Positions 1 to 7,338 of a stretch of 58,316 nucleotides of DNA are shown one piece after another (the first letter of the stretch is position 1; each line of letters starts with the position of its first letter). The stretch is from an uncultured Clostridia bacterium (GTDB taxonomy: Bacteria > Bacillota > Clostridia > Oscillospirales > CAG-272). The notes beneath the pieces were generated by a model, which searched no databases, was not told the DNA's origin, and saw only the letters and a program-made list of their open reading frames with translations. Location: assembly GCA_904501765.1 (NCBI GenBank), contig CAJGCM010000003.1, positions 1 through 58,316 of the forward strand. Direction: 5' to 3'. A program made the position numbers and the translations under genes.

Positions 1-64
1 GAATTTTTGAGGAGGGCGGCGATGCTAGGAGGGGGTGTGTTTTTTGAGACCCCCCCCTATACAT
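1..64 (-). CDS. possible start of a gene running off the left edge
   Basis: An open frame of about 21 codons begins with ATG at 62-64 and leaves the window. A GGAGGG run lies only three bases before the ATG, which is close for a ribosome site. The frame crosses long G and C homopolymers, so even one sequencing error would break it. It may be the start of the next gene in the operon, or nothing. Confidence 0.25.
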   Translation of the reverse strand, partial: MYRGGSQKTHPLLASPPSSKI

Positions 65-87
65 TTTCCCTCCATACGGTTATGTAT

Positions 88-339
88 TTACTCTTCCGCC
101 ACGATTCTCGTAAACTTTTTGTAAGTATTCGTGAAATCATACTTAACAATCTCATCAATCGCACGTTCGGTTTCCTCATCAATCTCTTTTTGTGACATAT
201 CATCAGAAAATACGGCGATTCGAGCCAGTCGTTCACAGGAATCGTAACCTTTTCCCTTATCGAACATCAACCAATCAGTGAATTGTTCGAATGGATCATA
301 AGGATTGTCAAACGTCGTTAACATACATTCATTTGCCAT
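88..339 (-). CDS. small acidic phage protein, unknown function
   Basis: 83 residues, rich in Asp and Glu, no membrane segment and no motif I recognise. The start lies nine bases after the stop of the polymerase-like gene, with an AAAGAAAGG stretch as ribosome site, so it is the fourth gene of the nuclease-polymerase operon. I do not assign a function. Confidence 0.7.
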   Translation of the reverse strand: MANECMLTTFDNPYDPFEQFTDWLMFDKGKGYDSCERLARIAVFSDDMSQKEIDEETERAIDEIVKYDFTNTYKKFTRIVAEE

Positions 340-347
340 TTGTCAAT

Positions 348-3167
348 TCACCCTTTCTTTAAGTAGTTCGATATGGTAGAAGTAGAAACGCCGCAAGCAG
401 CAGCAATCTCAGACAAAGTGTAATTGGAATTACTCATTGCTTTGGCTTTATTAATCTTAGCAGGACTAAGAGTTGTAGTAGAACGAGGCGTTACTCTTTC
501 TCTAACCTTGTCAATGTCAGTGTTATTAAGAATTTGCTTAAGCCTGGTTTCACTAATAGCACCTGCTTGAATGGCTTCCCATTCTCTATCGGTAATCTCA
601 ATATTACGCTTCTTTCTAGTTACAGAACCAACTTCTTCTCTGTATTTAGAAAGAGCTCTTTGACTGGCTTTCTTCTCATCACCCTTATCAGTAAGCAAAC
701 CAGCATTCTTCTTAGAAGCAACCTCAACATTAGCCATACGATTGGCGGCACGTTCACGAGGAGCATTGAGAAGTGCGGTCTTAAGCTTTTCTTCAAGCGA
801 TGCTACTTCTGCTTTATATGTAGTGTTAGCGGACTTATTGTATGCGATCTTGCTGGTGTTAGCCATCTCAAGACGAGCCTTATTAGCCAGGGACTTCATG
901 CTATTGGCATAGTCCGCATACACGATCTCCATGGGATGGCGAGCATCAGATACCAGTTCATACGCATCATTAACCTTGGCCATCTTGGTGGTCTTCTGAT
1001 GAGCAGTCTTGGTAACAGTAGTGACTTCGCCAGTACGCTTGTTGACCTTGGTTACCGTGTAGTCAGCCTTGGGGTCAGTCTTGTAGATCAGGGCGCCTTC
1101 GGGCTGGTTAGGATCATACCACTCCTTACCCTTCTGGTTGATCTTAGGAGAACCAACTCTTCTAGGTACAGAGTCCTCACCCTTGGCTTTAGAGATTATA
1201 GTCGATGCGCCGCCGGTCTTCTTACCCTGATACCGCAAATGTAAAGCAGCAATGTTGTTATCGATCTCACTCTGCTTATAGTTAAGCTTGTGTTTTTCAG
1301 CATCAATAACAACCATGCTATGACGAACCGCAGCTGCGATCTCGTTATCATTAGCACCGCCCAATGTCATATCAGTAATAAGATTGGAAATGATACCCAT
1401 CTGAGTCTGAGTCCCGCGCTTAGTCATCAACTTAATGTTCTGACCTTTATACGTATCAGGACCATACTTCTCTTTAGGGTCAAATCCTTCAAGACCTTTA
1501 AGAGGATCTTTAGTAGAGATCTTAACTCTGCCCTGCTTATCATGCGTAGGAATACACATGACGGTGTCGCCATCAAAGTCAGCACCGGACAAACGATCTG
1601 CAACGTTTTTAGTAATACCAACAGCATCAATGGATTCAGTACCAATGATCTTTCTGGCTGCGGGATTCTTATGAGTAACAGTTAATATAGGAATCTCAAA
1701 CGTGCCACCATGAGGATAACGAATAAGAGCCAGTTTAGTACCAGGTTCATAACCAGGAGCATACACTTCATCATCTTTAAGAGAATTAATGGGAATGATA
1801 ACATGATACTTCTGTCCAGGAAGAGCAGCAGCCTTCAAATGAACAGCAGCAGAATCACATCCATCAGCAAACTTCTCAAGCAGATGTTTCTTAACTGTTG
1901 GGTTATTGTAAGAACAGATTTCGTCGAACTCAGCAAGCTTATCAGCCTCTGCCAATTTAAGCTGTTTCTGAGCCATAGTACGAGACTGTTTGGCTAAAAA
2001 CTGAGAAGGAAGTGCGTCTTTCCAATCAGTCCAATCGCCTTCGTCTGCACGTTTGTTGATAAGACCGAGTTTAGCATTGGGATCTGTAGACTTGCATCGT
2101 TTGCCAGTTGCCGGATCATACCAATACTGACCGCCTTGTTCGGCATCTTTGATAGCAGAACCAAAGGGATTATCAGGATCTTCTTTAATTTTCTTAAGAA
2201 CATCCTTCATCGGAGTGCCCTGCTTCTTATTGGTGTTAAACACAACGTCGACACCATCAGGCATGTCATCAGAATATACTGCCATACCTTTAATGTAATG
2301 GGTTCCATCAACGAGGATACGAACCTGAGAATATCGAGATTCACCCAAAGACAGATCGGCGACACCACGTCTAAGTTCGACAATACCATCTTTCTCGACG
2401 CCGCCTTCTTCGTTATACCGAATTTTCATTCGCTTAGAGTCCATACTCTCGGGGTAGTTAAACTTCTTTTCATAAGTCTCACCACCATCACGAGAAATAT
2501 AGTCTCTCATTGTATGTACGTTTTCGAGATTGTATATTTCCTTATGTTCAGTACCGGGAGGACAAATAACTTTCTGAGTAGTCTTCTGTCCGGGGTTGGT
2601 AACCTGATCAATACGGCCACCATACACAGGATAACCATCTCTTTCAAGCAGATATAAAGCCTCTTTCAATTTCTCTTTAGAAACGCCAAGTTCCAACTCA
2701 GTACCAGCGCCGACGTCAATCATACCCTTTTCGTCGACCTGCTTTTTAATGAAGTCTGCAGTCTCACGAGCTTTCTTCATTCGAGCCTCAGATTCGGCGT
2801 TAAGCCAGGAACGAACGGTAGATTCAGAGACACCCATTTCTCTACCAATCTCGGTAGCGCCTTTACCATCAGCAGCCAGAGATTTGGCTCTAGCAACATC
2901 AAGCATACGTCTCTCAGTATTACAAATACTGATTTCGGTACGGAATTGAGAAGAGGTCAGACCCATAGACTTGGCAATAGCCAAATCGCCAGTATAAGTT
3001 TTACCATCTTCATCAGTATAGGTGAAGTTAGATTTTCTAAGTTCTTCAACTCTACCAAGAAAATCATTACTATGCTGATAAGGGTCCTCACCAGAACCCC
3101 AAGGATATCGACCGGAACGTCGTGCCACTCCGTAATGCATCAAGATATCTTCCGCTACAGGGTTCAT
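348..3167 (-). CDS. DFDGD-motif protein, candidate single-subunit RNA polymerase
   Basis: 939 residues. Residues 530-534 read DFDGD inside ADFDGDTV, the metal-binding signature of the beta-prime double-psi barrel. Upstream comes a segment of the form RYPHGGTFEIP then TVTHKNPAARKIIG, in the place where such enzymes have the rest of that barrel. Family knowledge: single-chain relatives include SPbeta YonO and the crAss-like phage polymerases. There is a helix-turn-helix near residues 98-122 (ATEIGREMGVSESTVRSWL) and another at the C-terminus (LSEIAAACGVSTSTISNYL), which would suit promoter binding. The N-terminus (HYGVARRSGRYPWGSG) resembles the openings of some phage virion proteins, so it could be packaged; that is inference. 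An AGGAGG site precedes the ATG. It is third in an operon behind two nucleases. Alternative: a DNA-binding protein with a decayed barrel. Confidence 0.65.
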   Translation of the reverse strand: MNPVAEDILMHYGVARRSGRYPWGSGEDPYQHSNDFLGRVEELRKSNFTYTDEDGKTYTGDLAIAKSMGLTSSQFRTEISICNTERRMLDVARAKSLAADGKGATEIGREMGVSESTVRSWLNAESEARMKKARETADFIKKQVDEKGMIDVGAGTELELGVSKEKLKEALYLLERDGYPVYGGRIDQVTNPGQKTTQKVICPPGTEHKEIYNLENVHTMRDYISRDGGETYEKKFNYPESMDSKRMKIRYNEEGGVEKDGIVELRRGVADLSLGESRYSQVRILVDGTHYIKGMAVYSDDMPDGVDVVFNTNKKQGTPMKDVLKKIKEDPDNPFGSAIKDAEQGGQYWYDPATGKRCKSTDPNAKLGLINKRADEGDWTDWKDALPSQFLAKQSRTMAQKQLKLAEADKLAEFDEICSYNNPTVKKHLLEKFADGCDSAAVHLKAAALPGQKYHVIIPINSLKDDEVYAPGYEPGTKLALIRYPHGGTFEIPILTVTHKNPAARKIIGTESIDAVGITKNVADRLSGADFDGDTVMCIPTHDKQGRVKISTKDPLKGLEGFDPKEKYGPDTYKGQNIKLMTKRGTQTQMGIISNLITDMTLGGANDNEIAAAVRHSMVVIDAEKHKLNYKQSEIDNNIAALHLRYQGKKTGGASTIISKAKGEDSVPRRVGSPKINQKGKEWYDPNQPEGALIYKTDPKADYTVTKVNKRTGEVTTVTKTAHQKTTKMAKVNDAYELVSDARHPMEIVYADYANSMKSLANKARLEMANTSKIAYNKSANTTYKAEVASLEEKLKTALLNAPRERAANRMANVEVASKKNAGLLTDKGDEKKASQRALSKYREEVGSVTRKKRNIEITDREWEAIQAGAISETRLKQILNNTDIDKVRERVTPRSTTTLSPAKINKAKAMSNSNYTLSEIAAACGVSTSTISNYLKKG

Positions 3168-3169
3168 GG

Positions 3170-3727
3170 TTATACCTCCTCTTTTGCCATTCTTTCAAGT
3201 AATTTGTCTAAGTGAACGATCTGGTCTATGATCGGTTCAATCTCAACAGCTGATGGATTGTGGACGAGAACTTCACCGCTTTGATAGATTCGAAGCTCCA
3301 TCTCGATTTCGCTAGGTTTGTATTTATACTCCAAACAGAATAAAGCAGCATAAATCATAAGCTGCTCCATACTTACAGGAGTTTTACCAGTTTTAAGATC
3401 ATGGATTCTAAGCATGCCGTTTCTGAAGGATATAGCATCGGCAGTACCAAAGAATCGCGGGGAATAAAACAAAACAACCTCAGTGTCCATCTTGAACCCG
3501 ATTGCATCATTTACATATGCATAAAGGGTCTTGTTGGAACGAGGTTGTTTAATACCAAGATCAATAGTGTCTTTAGCCCACTGATGAAGTTTAGAGCCTC
3601 TTTCAGCAGCTTTCTTATTTTGAAATACTTCGATTGCTTTTTCGTCGTCATATCTAAGCCAGCTAGACTGACTCGGACTAAACGGTGCGTGCAGCCCATT
3701 AAGATTTGAATGATTCGCAAAGTTCAC
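3170..3727 (-). CDS. PD-(D/E)XK nuclease, RecB/Cas4-like
   Basis: 185 residues from a GTG start at 3725-3727, chosen because AAGGAGGA lies eight bases before it; an ATG-started longer frame would bury that site inside the upstream gene. Core motifs: FFGTADAI supplies the first acidic residue and IHDLKTGK the D-x-K catalytic pair of the superfamily. Likely a metal-dependent DNA nuclease in recombination or host DNA degradation. It overlaps the end of the VRR-NUC gene and is followed two bases later by the polymerase-like gene, so the three are co-expressed. Confidence 0.8.
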   Translation of the reverse strand: MNFANHSNLNGLHAPFSPSQSSWLRYDDEKAIEVFQNKKAAERGSKLHQWAKDTIDLGIKQPRSNKTLYAYVNDAIGFKMDTEVVLFYSPRFFGTADAISFRNGMLRIHDLKTGKTPVSMEQLMIYAALFCLEYKYKPSEIEMELRIYQSGEVLVHNPSAVEIEPIIDQIVHLDKLLERMAKEEV

Positions 3728-3998
3728 GTAAAACGTCCTCCTTGTTTTCAGGACAAATGAATCTTGAGAATGACATCTCATTCATAAGCCCAACATAATA
3801 TTCTTGATTAGGCTGCCTTTTAGCGTTCGCGTGTTTCTTGCATTCCAAAGTTGCCCACATATTTTTGTAAAGTATGAGTAAATCTGGAATACCTTGTATC
3901 TGCTCCATCTTGAAGATCAAGCATCCTGGAAATAACTTTTCTAAATCTTTTCGAAGCCGGTCTTGAAAACCAGATTCTAATCTAGAACTCCTCGCCAT
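3699..3998 (-). CDS. VRR-NUC domain endonuclease
   Basis: 99 residues, the size of a stand-alone phage VRR-NUC protein. GIPDLLIL followed by ATLECKK gives the D...E-x-K catalytic set of PD-(D/E)XK nucleases. Family knowledge: VRR-NUC domains cut branched DNA such as Holliday junctions. First gene of the operon that runs to position 88, with an AAAGGGG ribosome site and a promoter-like element 69 bases upstream. Its 3' end overlaps the next nuclease gene. Confidence 0.85.
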   Translation of the reverse strand: MARSSRLESGFQDRLRKDLEKLFPGCLIFKMEQIQGIPDLLILYKNMWATLECKKHANAKRQPNQEYYVGLMNEMSFSRFICPENKEDVLRELCESFKS

Positions 3999-4066
3999 AA
4001 ATGATCCCCTTTCTCAAAACGCAAAAGAGTTTGTCCATTTTAAAAACGGATATTCTCTCTTCCTCT

Positions 4067-4090
4067 CATAAAAGAGCATGTTTTTCACGC
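4067..4090 (-). promoter_or_regulatory. repeated promoter-like element, copy 1
   Basis: One of 27 copies of a 24-bp element reading GCG-N6-ACA-N7-TTATG on the minus strand, always with exact spacing. This copy matches all 11 fixed positions. It lies between the terminator of the gene at 4179-4469 and the start of the VRR-NUC gene, so it should drive the nuclease-polymerase operon. If the phage polymerase reads it, that enzyme would stimulate its own synthesis. Confidence 0.7.
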
Positions 4091-4131
4091 GAATTTTAAA
4101 AGCGCCTGTGGATATGTGTTTATCATGTGGA

Positions 4132-4168
4132 TAAAAAGAAAGAGCCCGTGTTGTTAGCACGAACTCAA
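4132..4168 (-). terminator. rho-independent terminator
   Basis: Minus-strand hairpin GAGTTCGTG / CACGGGCTC with a six-base loop followed by TTTCTTTTT. It ends the transcript of the gene at 4179-4469, just upstream of element copy 1. Confidence 0.8.
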
Positions 4169-4178
4169 TCTTTAAAGG

Positions 4179-4469
4179 TCATTTGTTAAGTATGATCTTT
4201 TGTGTTGTTTTTCTTTCTTCTAAAGATTCAGTAGTCATGTTCTTACTGTAATAGGTGTAGAATCGTAATACGTCGCGCTTGCTCCCGCGCCATTCATAAT
4301 ATACCATCTCGTCATTTATTTCGAATTCATCTGACATCAAACCGAAATTCATTCCGAGTTCAAGCAAATAATAAACCACGTCAGACAAGAACGATTCTGT
4401 CAATTCCTCATCCCTATTAGTAAATGTGATCGCATCTCTAAAAATTATTTCTTTACTCAAATCGATCAT
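4179..4469 (-). CDS. small phage protein, unknown function
   Basis: 96 residues, mixed charge, no membrane segment. AAAGGAGG lies ten bases before the ATG and itself abuts element copy 2. Single-gene cassette: element, gene, terminator. I do not recognise the family. Confidence 0.75.
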   Translation of the reverse strand: MIDLSKEIIFRDAITFTNRDEELTESFLSDVVYYLLELGMNFGLMSDEFEINDEMVYYEWRGSKRDVLRFYTYYSKNMTTESLEERKTTQKIILNK

Positions 4470-4485
4470 ATCATCGACCTCCTTT

Positions 4486-4509
4486 CATAATATGAAATGT
4501 ATTTTTAGC
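4486..4509 (-). promoter_or_regulatory. repeated promoter-like element, copy 2 (variant)
   Basis: Boxes ACA and TTATG are intact but the first box is GCT, with GCG shifted four bases upstream. The TTATG box runs straight into the ribosome site of the gene at 4179-4469, leaving almost no leader. Confidence 0.6.
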
Positions 4510-4512
4510 GGC

Positions 4513-4542
4513 GAAAAAGGAAGAGGGTATGTTTCAACCCTC
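4513..4542 (-). terminator. rho-independent terminator
   Basis: Hairpin GAGGGT / ACCCTC followed by TTCCTTTTT. The stop codon of the gene at 4534-4824 is inside its stem. Confidence 0.75.
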
Positions 4543-4824
4543 AGTCCCCCATGGATAACCTTTCGATTTAGGGCTAGGAATATCGCGCCCCATTTTCTGA
4601 CCACAGTACGGGCAGTATTGAATTCTGTCCTTAAGCTCCAGCACAGGGATGTTCGTATCATCGATATAGTAACCCGCGGTAATACTCGCATAGCCATCTT
4701 CGTCAACGCCGATGACCAATTGCAAAGTATGATCGTGAAGTTGCTTACCTCCGATATAGACCTCCCCGTTCATAGATAATACGGCTGGTTCTCTACCACT
4801 CAAGTGATCACAAACAGTACACAT
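4534..4824 (-). CDS. small zinc-ribbon protein
   Basis: 96 residues with CTVC near the N-terminus and CPYCG near residue 71, the two cysteine knuckles of a zinc ribbon separated by a beta-rich stretch. Such proteins in phages often bind nucleic acid or act as adaptors; the target is unknown. AAGGAGG precedes the ATG. Single-gene cassette. Confidence 0.75.
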   Translation of the reverse strand: MCTVCDHLSGREPAVLSMNGEVYIGGKQLHDHTLQLVIGVDEDGYASITAGYYIDDTNIPVLELKDRIQYCPYCGQKMGRDIPSPKSKGYPWGTEG

Positions 4825-4856
4825 GATATATACCTCCTTAAATTTTTGGGTTTCCC

Positions 4857-4880
4857 CATAAAGGTGAATGTAAATATCGC
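4857..4880 (-). promoter_or_regulatory. repeated promoter-like element, copy 3
   Basis: All three boxes intact and correctly spaced. Drives the zinc-ribbon gene at 4534-4824 and abuts the terminator of the next unit. Confidence 0.7.
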
Positions 4881-4881
4881 G

Positions 4882-4921
4882 AAAAAGAAAGAGCCCGTGT
4901 TGTTAGCACGAGCCCTCGCTC
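4882..4921 (-). terminator. rho-independent terminator
   Basis: Hairpin GGGCTCGTG / CACGGGCTC (two G-U pairs) followed by TTTCTTTTT, ending the gene at 4923-5162. Confidence 0.85.
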
Positions 4922-4922
4922 T

Positions 4923-5162
4923 TTAGATATCTCTGTTGATCAGATAGAGTTCTCCGTTTCTCCTCGTTACGGTAATCGGAAAGCCCCCACGCTTAGCCGA
5001 ATTATTGAACGCTGCAGCAGCTGCATCGATGTTTTTATAATCAAGTTCATCAAACTCGACACGTGCGACCTTGATGTTCATGTTCATAAACTCCTCGAGA
5101 TAGTTCTGCAGGTTCTTCTTTTGGCAGATGGGAACTTCCTTAACCTCAACAAACTTGATCAT
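4923..5162 (-). CDS. small phage protein, unknown function
   Basis: 79 residues. The start at 5162 is chosen over an upstream ATG because AAAGGAGA lies eight bases before it and the longer frame would run through element copy 4. The sequence mixes beta-prone stretches with an Ala-rich helix. No recognised family. Single-gene cassette. Confidence 0.7.
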   Translation of the reverse strand: MIKFVEVKEVPICQKKNLQNYLEEFMNMNIKVARVEFDELDYKNIDAAAAAFNNSAKRGGFPITVTRRNGELYLINRDI

Positions 5163-5195
5163 GATAAATCTCCTTTCTAATTTGTGAGTATACCT

Positions 5196-5219
5196 CATAA
5201 ATGAGTGTGTATTTTTCGC
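5196..5219 (-). promoter_or_regulatory. repeated promoter-like element, copy 4
   Basis: All boxes intact. Drives the gene at 4923-5162. Unlike most copies it is not preceded by a terminator but by the repeat region at 5221-5570. Confidence 0.7.
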
Positions 5220-5220
5220 G

Positions 5221-5567
5221 TCCCGACACTCAAAAATGTCTCTGGCCCAAAAGCCCACTTTTTTCGCCTATTATTATATATTTATTAATTTTTTCATTTT
5301 TTATAAAAATATTAAATAAAAGTGGGCAAGTGGGCCAAAACTTTAAAAATCTCCAAAAAACACCCAAAAACAGCCCAAAAAGGCCAAAAAAGACCCCAAA
5401 ATGACCCAAAAACGCCCATTTTAGACTATTTTTCTGGCCCGGTTTTATTTTCAAAAGTGGGCCAAAACCCACAAAAAGTGGGCCAAAACCCATTTTTATT
5501 TGACCAAAAACAGCCTGGCCCAAAAACAAAAGTGGGCCACGCACAAAAAGTGGGCCAAGATTTTAGG
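5221..5567. repeat. GTGGGCC iterons with A-tracts and an AT-rich block; candidate replication origin
   Basis: No credible gene. About 5268-5320 is almost pure A and T. It is flanked by repeats of AGTGGGCCAAAA (about 5328, 5455, 5475, 5530, 5548), two of them extended to GTGGGCCAAAACCCA, and by an inverted copy near 5243. Between them CCCAAAAA-like units recur about every 10-11 bases from 5350 to 5410, a spacing typical of bent DNA. Iterons plus an AT-rich block is the classic design of a protein-initiated origin; that role is inferred. A 104-codon frame here is only a translation of the repeats. Confidence 0.5.
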
Positions 5568-5603
5568 CAAAAATAGAAGGCCATGCGTTAAGCACAGCCC
5601 TCT
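5568..5603 (-). terminator. rho-independent terminator
   Basis: Ten-pair hairpin AGGGCTGTGC / GCATGGCCTT with several G-U pairs, followed by CTATTTTT. Ends the gene at 5619-5969. Confidence 0.7.
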
Positions 5604-5618
5604 AAAATAGACCCGAAA

Positions 5619-5969
5619 TCAATCAGTATACAGCAGAATACCATTGATAACGTCATCGGGTTTGAACCGACCCTCAGTGATACTGATAAGATCTTCGCCA
5701 GCTTTGCCCAGATCAGCAATGGTGTATTTGACATCGGACATATCTCGACGCCACCAAGAAGACAATTTAGACATCGCTCCGACCTGACAAAGTTCTCCTA
5801 CAATCCCGGACTCGGGATTTGCCAGGAACTTTACAAGGTTCGAAGGAATATAAACACTGTTCTTGGTAGCACCAATAACCCAACCGATAGTACCAGCACC
5901 GACCGCAATGCCTGCGACTCCGATAATCAGTTCCTTGTTCTCGGTCCAGAATTCCTTAACCTTACCCAT
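5619..5969 (-). CDS. small membrane protein
   Basis: 116 residues with a hydrophobic Gly/Ala-rich segment near residues 13-33 (LIIGVAGIAVGAGTIGWVIG), then a soluble tail. Probably a single-pass inner membrane protein. AAAGGAG before the ATG. Single-gene cassette between element copy 5 and its terminator. Function unknown. Confidence 0.75.
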   Translation of the reverse strand: MGKVKEFWTENKELIIGVAGIAVGAGTIGWVIGATKNSVYIPSNLVKFLANPESGIVGELCQVGAMSKLSSWWRRDMSDVKYTIADLGKAGEDLISITEGRFKPDDVINGILLYTD

Positions 5970-6006
5970 AATAGTTTCTCCTTTAAAATATAGTAACCTT
6001 TCGGTC

Positions 6007-6030
6007 CATAACAGAAGATGTATTTTTAAC
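6007..6030 (-). promoter_or_regulatory. repeated promoter-like element, copy 5 (variant)
   Basis: ACA and TTATG intact; the first box is GTT instead of GCG. Identical over its length to copy 6, suggesting a recent duplication. Drives the gene at 5619-5969. Confidence 0.6.
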
Positions 6031-6031
6031 G

Positions 6032-6066
6032 AAAAAGAAAGAGCCCTTGTTAGGACTCCCTCTTTA
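6032..6066 (-). terminator. rho-independent terminator
   Basis: Hairpin GAGTCC / GGGCTC followed by TTTCTTTTT, ending the gene at 6090-6275. Confidence 0.75.
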
Positions 6067-6089
6067 AAACCAAGCTATAAATGATATCT

Positions 6090-6275
6090 TTAGTTCTTAT
6101 TATGTACTTTCTCGTGTATGGCGATCCCCAGATTCATGACGCTCGACAAAAACCCGCAGGCACTTACATGATCCATGCCAAGTTTCTCCAACTCCTTAGC
6201 GTATTCACCAAGTTCCATTTCGATCTTCGTTTTACTCATTTTTCGAGTATCCATAATAGTCAATACCTTATCCAT
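6090..6275 (-). CDS. small phage protein, unknown function
   Basis: 61 residues, predicted helical, charged N-terminal half. AGGAGG eight bases before the ATG. Single-gene cassette. No family recognised. Confidence 0.7.
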   Translation of the reverse strand: MDKVLTIMDTRKMSKTKIEMELGEYAKELEKLGMDHVSACGFLSSVMNLGIAIHEKVHNKN

Positions 6276-6316
6276 AACTTCATCCTCCTAAAAATATGAT
6301 TTAGTGACCTTTGGTC

Positions 6317-6340
6317 CATAACAGAAGATGTATTTTTAAC
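6317..6340 (-). promoter_or_regulatory. repeated promoter-like element, copy 6 (variant)
   Basis: Same sequence as copy 5, with GTT in place of GCG. Drives the gene at 6090-6275. Confidence 0.6.
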
Positions 6341-6341
6341 G

Positions 6342-6475
6342 AAAAAGAAAGAGAGATTGAAGCAGTGCCGCTCGACAGCTTACAACTTAGGATTCGGTAG
6401 GTTCCTATTTAATTAGGAATCTTACAACCTCTTTCCCTCGTAGGTATCTATACGTTGACCTACACTTCTTTCTCT
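6342..6475 (-). ncRNA. candidate small non-coding RNA with its own promoter and terminator
   Basis: Between element copies 7 and 6 there is a transcription unit of about 130 bases with no convincing frame. By eye the RNA would hold hairpins GTAGGT / ACCTAC and TTCCTA / TAGGAA, then a 3' hairpin with AAGC / GCTT ends followed by TCTCTTTCTTTTT. It occupies exactly the place a gene takes in neighbouring cassettes. No known RNA family recognised. Confidence 0.5.
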
Positions 6476-6499
6476 CATAATATTGTATGTTTTTCCCGC
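6476..6499 (-). promoter_or_regulatory. repeated promoter-like element, copy 7
   Basis: All boxes intact. The only product downstream before the next terminator is the candidate non-coding RNA at 6342-6475. Confidence 0.7.
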
Positions 6500-6500
6500 G

Positions 6501-6534
6501 AAAAAGAAAGAGCGCTAGTTTTTCCAGCGCCCCC
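6501..6534 (-). terminator. rho-independent terminator
   Basis: Nine-pair hairpin GGGCGCTGG / CTAGCGCTC followed by TTTCTTTTT, ending the gene at 6541-6762. Confidence 0.85.
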
Positions 6535-6540
6535 TCCGTT

Positions 6541-6762
6541 TTATTCGAATAAAGCTAACGTTGAAATTACTTCTCTCGCGCGTGCATCTGAACATGCTTT
6601 AATTTCTTCATCTAGCGCTCCTCTAACTGCCATACGAAGGGCCTCATTTTGAATTTGAATTGGCATCGAAATTCGTAATGTTTCCTTCATAGCCTGCAAT
6701 GTTTCAGGATGCTCATTTAAATATTCTGTCATTTTCAGCAACGCGTCTTTATTCATACTCAT
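6541..6762 (-). CDS. small helical phage protein, unknown function
   Basis: 73 residues. Start at 6762 because AAAGGAGA lies eight bases upstream; an ATG nine bases earlier is too close to it. Predicted all-helical with many Met, Leu and Glu. Single-gene cassette. Confidence 0.65.
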   Translation of the reverse strand: MSMNKDALLKMTEYLNEHPETLQAMKETLRISMPIQIQNEALRMAVRGALDEEIKACSDARAREVISTLALFE

Positions 6763-6778
6763 AAACGTCATCTCCTTT

Positions 6779-6802
6779 CATAATATCGGGTGTTTTTTAC
6801 GC
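6779..6802 (-). promoter_or_regulatory. repeated promoter-like element, copy 8
   Basis: All boxes intact; the TTATG box runs directly into the ribosome site of the gene at 6541-6762. Confidence 0.7.
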
Positions 6803-6845
6803 GAAAAAGAAAGAGCCCATGCGTTACACACGAGCCCTTTCTTTC
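6803..6845 (-). terminator. rho-independent terminator
   Basis: Long hairpin with arms AAAGAAAGGGCTCGTG and CATGGGCTCTTTCTTT, ending in TTTTT. Ends the gene at 6852-7187. Confidence 0.85.
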
Positions 6846-6851
6846 AGGATA

Positions 6852-7187
6852 TCACTCTTCTGAGATACCTCCGTGTTTTTCAATAAGTTCATTAACGACG
6901 CTTACAGGAACAAAACCATAAACGGTACCTGTAGGATCGGAATAGTCCTCAGCGTAGTCCATAATGATAGGATCTTCATCACTCGGGAATCCAAGCTCAA
7001 CCGCTTCATACCGCTCAGCCCCATCAACACGGGGGCAACAGTAATGAAAACTACTGGCCTGGACCGATACCGAAAATCCATCTTTACAGAACAGTTTTGG
7101 ACGACACTCTTCAACCATATAACCGTTACTAAGAGTTATTACCTTCCTGGTTCGCCGCAGATACTCATTGACCTTATCCACTTTCAT
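6852..7187 (-). CDS. conserved-looking phage protein, unknown function
   Basis: 111 residues, acidic, with three Cys in the middle (LFCKDG, HYCCPRV). Soluble, alpha-beta composition. Weak upstream ribosome site (GGAGGTAAATG-like). Lies alone between element copy 9 and a terminator. Confidence 0.7.
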   Translation of the reverse strand: MKVDKVNEYLRRTRKVITLSNGYMVEECRPKLFCKDGFSVSVQASSFHYCCPRVDGAERYEAVELGFPSDEDPIIMDYAEDYSDPTGTVYGFVPVSVVNELIEKHGGISEE

Positions 7188-7218
7188 TTACCTCCAAAAT
7201 ATGATACGGGATCTCCCC

Positions 7219-7242
7219 CATTAAGGAGTATGTAATTACCGC
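7219..7242 (-). promoter_or_regulatory. repeated promoter-like element, copy 9
   Basis: GCG and ACA intact, last box TAATG. It starts two bases after the stop of the 26-residue gene at 7244-7324 and drives the gene at 6852-7187. No terminator separates it from the long operon upstream. Confidence 0.65.
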
Positions 7243-7243
7243 G

Positions 7244-7324
7244 TCAATCGCTCCACCTGACCAGACTATAAGCGAGAAAACCGACAATAGTACCAACGAA
7301 CATACCAAGGATGAATAAAGCCAT
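7244..7324 (-). CDS. 26-residue membrane peptide
   Basis: ATG preceded by GGAGGTGA, then one hydrophobic helix (ALFILGMFVGTIVGFLAYS) and a short charged tail. Last gene of the operon that starts near 15857. Many phages encode such single-helix peptides; role unknown. Confidence 0.6.
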   Translation of the reverse strand: MALFILGMFVGTIVGFLAYSLVRWSD

Positions 7325-7338
7325 AATAATCACCTCCA

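Noticed and set aside
534..2657. Several plus-strand frames of up to 236 codons opposite the polymerase-like gene
   Set aside because: Shadows of a strongly coding minus-strand gene; no ribosome sites and no recognisable products.
5230..5576. Long overlapping frames on both strands with Phe/Gly- or Lys/Pro-rich products
   Set aside because: They are translations of the GTGGGCC and CCCAAAAA repeats, low in complexity, and have no ribosome site.
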